A DNA stretch of 6,109 bases from JBGPYM01 sp041493205 (GTDB taxonomy: Bacteria > Bacteroidota > Ignavibacteria > UBA10030 > UBA6906), in the NCBI GenBank assembly GCA_041493205.1, contig JBGPYM010000200.1, positions 1 to 6,109 on the forward strand. The letters run 5' to 3'. Of this stretch, positions 5,181 to 6,109 are shown piece after piece. The notes under the pieces are model-generated. The model had not been told where the DNA came from. It was given only the letters and a program-made list of their open reading frames with translations, and made no database searches. The position numbers and the translations under genes were made by a program. Numbering within the stretch: position 1 is the first letter of the stretch; every line of letters starts with the position of its first letter.

Positions 5181-6109
5181 ATGATTGCGCGCAGCATCAT
5201 CGGGTGCGTCCTTCTCCTGCCGCTGCTCCTGAGCGCCTGTGGCACCACCTCGGGCGTTGAGGGCACGTCGGATTACCGGGGGACCATCCGCAAATTGCAG
5301 GAGCGCCTCGTCACCAACCCCCAGGATGCGGAAGCCCTCCGCGACCTGGGGGTGATTTACTTCGAGGCGAAACAGTATCCCCAGGCGCGGGAGTATCTCA
5401 AGAAGGCGTCCCTGGCCAACGACCGGGACGGGAAGACCCTCTTCTACCTGGGCATGACGCAGGAGTACGACGGAGACCAGCGTGCGGCGCTCGCCACCTA
5501 TCTGAATTACAGCGACATCGCTTCCGGCTCTCCCTACCGCAAGCTGATGGAGGGGAGGTACCAGGCGGTCACGCGCGACCTTATCGCGCAGCAGTTCCGC
5601 GAGCTGGCAGCCAACGAGGAGTCGCTGGGAAAGCAGTCCACGCCGACAAATGCGGTGGCTGTCTTTCCTCTCGTGTATGAGAACGGCGATCAGAAGTATT
5701 CGTCCCTCGGGCTCGGACTCTCCGAGATGATGACGATCGACCTCGGCCATGTGAAGAAACTGAAACTCGTGGAGCGCATGAGGGTGGAGGAGCTCTTAAG
5801 CGAGCTCAACTTCAGTGCCGGAAGTGCGGTCGACCCCTCCACGGCACCCCGCCTCGGGAAGTTCCTGTCTGCCGGCAGAATCGTGGGAGGTCGCTATGCC
5901 GTCTCCGGCGACAACAAGCTCCGTCTTGATGTGGCGTCGGTCGATGTGAACAGCACGAAATCGCCCGCGGCCAGCACGGAGTCCGACGCCATGGAGAATC
6001 TTTTCAAAGTCCAGAAAGAGATCGTCTTCAGGGTTGTCAAAGATATGGGGATCACGCTGACCCGCGAGGAGACCGAACTCATTCAGCGCGTCCCGACAAA
6101 AAACCTGCA
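5181..6109 (+). CDS. TPR-CsgG lipoprotein, cut by the right edge
   Basis: An open frame from ATG 5181 continues without a stop to the window end, giving 309 complete codons. The N-terminus is a clear lipoprotein signal: a hydrophobic stretch (6-19) and lipobox LSAC with the lipidated Cys20. TPR-like helices follow (about 35-115; ALRDLGVIYFEAKQYPQAREY), then a CsgG-type domain (about 157-293; AVAVFPLVYENG, LKLVERMRVEELL, LGKFLSAGRIVGGRYAV). It ends at VPTKNL, which lines up with ETKSLDAMMAYSEGL in the preceding protein, so a C-terminal TPR is expected past the edge. The two are evidently paralogues (LKVVERERI / LKLVERMRV, LGVHAVVLGS / LSAGRIVGGR). The start is supported by GGAG (5170-5173), 7 bases upstream, within the end of the previous gene; only 3 bases separate the genes. 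It is probably anchored in the outer membrane, although sorting cannot be determined from sequence alone. Confidence 0.88.
   Translation, partial: MIARSIIGCVLLLPLLLSACGTTSGVEGTSDYRGTIRKLQERLVTNPQDAEALRDLGVIYFEAKQYPQAREYLKKASLANDRDGKTLFYLGMTQEYDGDQRAALATYLNYSDIASGSPYRKLMEGRYQAVTRDLIAQQFRELAANEESLGKQSTPTNAVAVFPLVYENGDQKYSSLGLGLSEMMTIDLGHVKKLKLVERMRVEELLSELNFSAGSAVDPSTAPRLGKFLSAGRIVGGRYAVSGDNKLRLDVASVDVNSTKSPAASTESDAMENLFKVQKEIVFRVVKDMGITLTREETELIQRVPTKNL

Noticed and set aside
4128..6109. Curli biogenesis locus based on CsgG similarity
   Set aside because: There are no curlin repeats or CsgE/CsgF-like genes. The TPR-CsgG architecture belongs to a wider family whose roles are mostly unknown.
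1..6109. CRISPR arrays, tRNA or rRNA genes, insertion sequences
   Set aside because: No regularly spaced direct repeats, cloverleaf-like segments, transposase motifs or terminal inverted repeats were seen on either strand.

Overview
The window reads as a bacterial signalling locus of roughly 60% G+C with strong G/C preference at third codon positions. Five genes are read rightward from about position 393, next to the 5' end of a leftward housekeeping peptidase gene. A lipoprotein signal and secreted CsgG-type proteins suggest a Gram-negative, diderm cell. The best promoter candidate fits both the sigma-70 consensus and the Bacteroidota-type TTTG / TAnnTTTG pattern, so a high-G+C member of the Bacteroidota/Ignavibacteria neighbourhood is possible. 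That placement is only an inference; nothing here fixes the taxon.

Layout. Positions 1-83 (minus strand) hold the first 27 codons of a peptidase T gene (pepT). Positions 84-392 are a divergent, A/T-richer intergenic region. It contains a hairpin followed by a T-run when read leftward, a good promoter for the rightward genes (TTGACA 282-287, TATCTT 306-311) and a small hairpin in the predicted leader. The rightward genes are: a double-FHA adaptor protein (393-1364); a possible 40-codon mini-gene (1361-1483) that overlaps both neighbours by 4 bases and contains a 9-bp hairpin; a PP2C-family Ser/Thr phosphatase (1480-2301); a transmembrane Ser/Thr kinase with three PEGA-like repeats outside the membrane (2306-4102); an exported TPR-CsgG-TPR protein (4128-5177); and a lipoprotein of related TPR-CsgG design (5181 to beyond the right edge).

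How the genes may work together. Spacings of -4, -4, 4, 25 and 3 bases, with no terminator between them, point to one operon. Kinase (writer), phosphatase (eraser) and FHA protein (reader) make a complete phosphothreonine circuit. The kinase crosses the membrane and exposes PEGA repeats to the envelope, where the two CsgG-type proteins are predicted to reside. A reasonable reading is a transmembrane system that senses or controls an envelope assembly and reports inward through Thr phosphorylation. The kinase/phosphatase/FHA trio resembles the PpkA/PppA/Fha module of type VI secretion, but no type VI component is visible here. The combination with a tandem CsgG pair is the most interesting aspect of the window.
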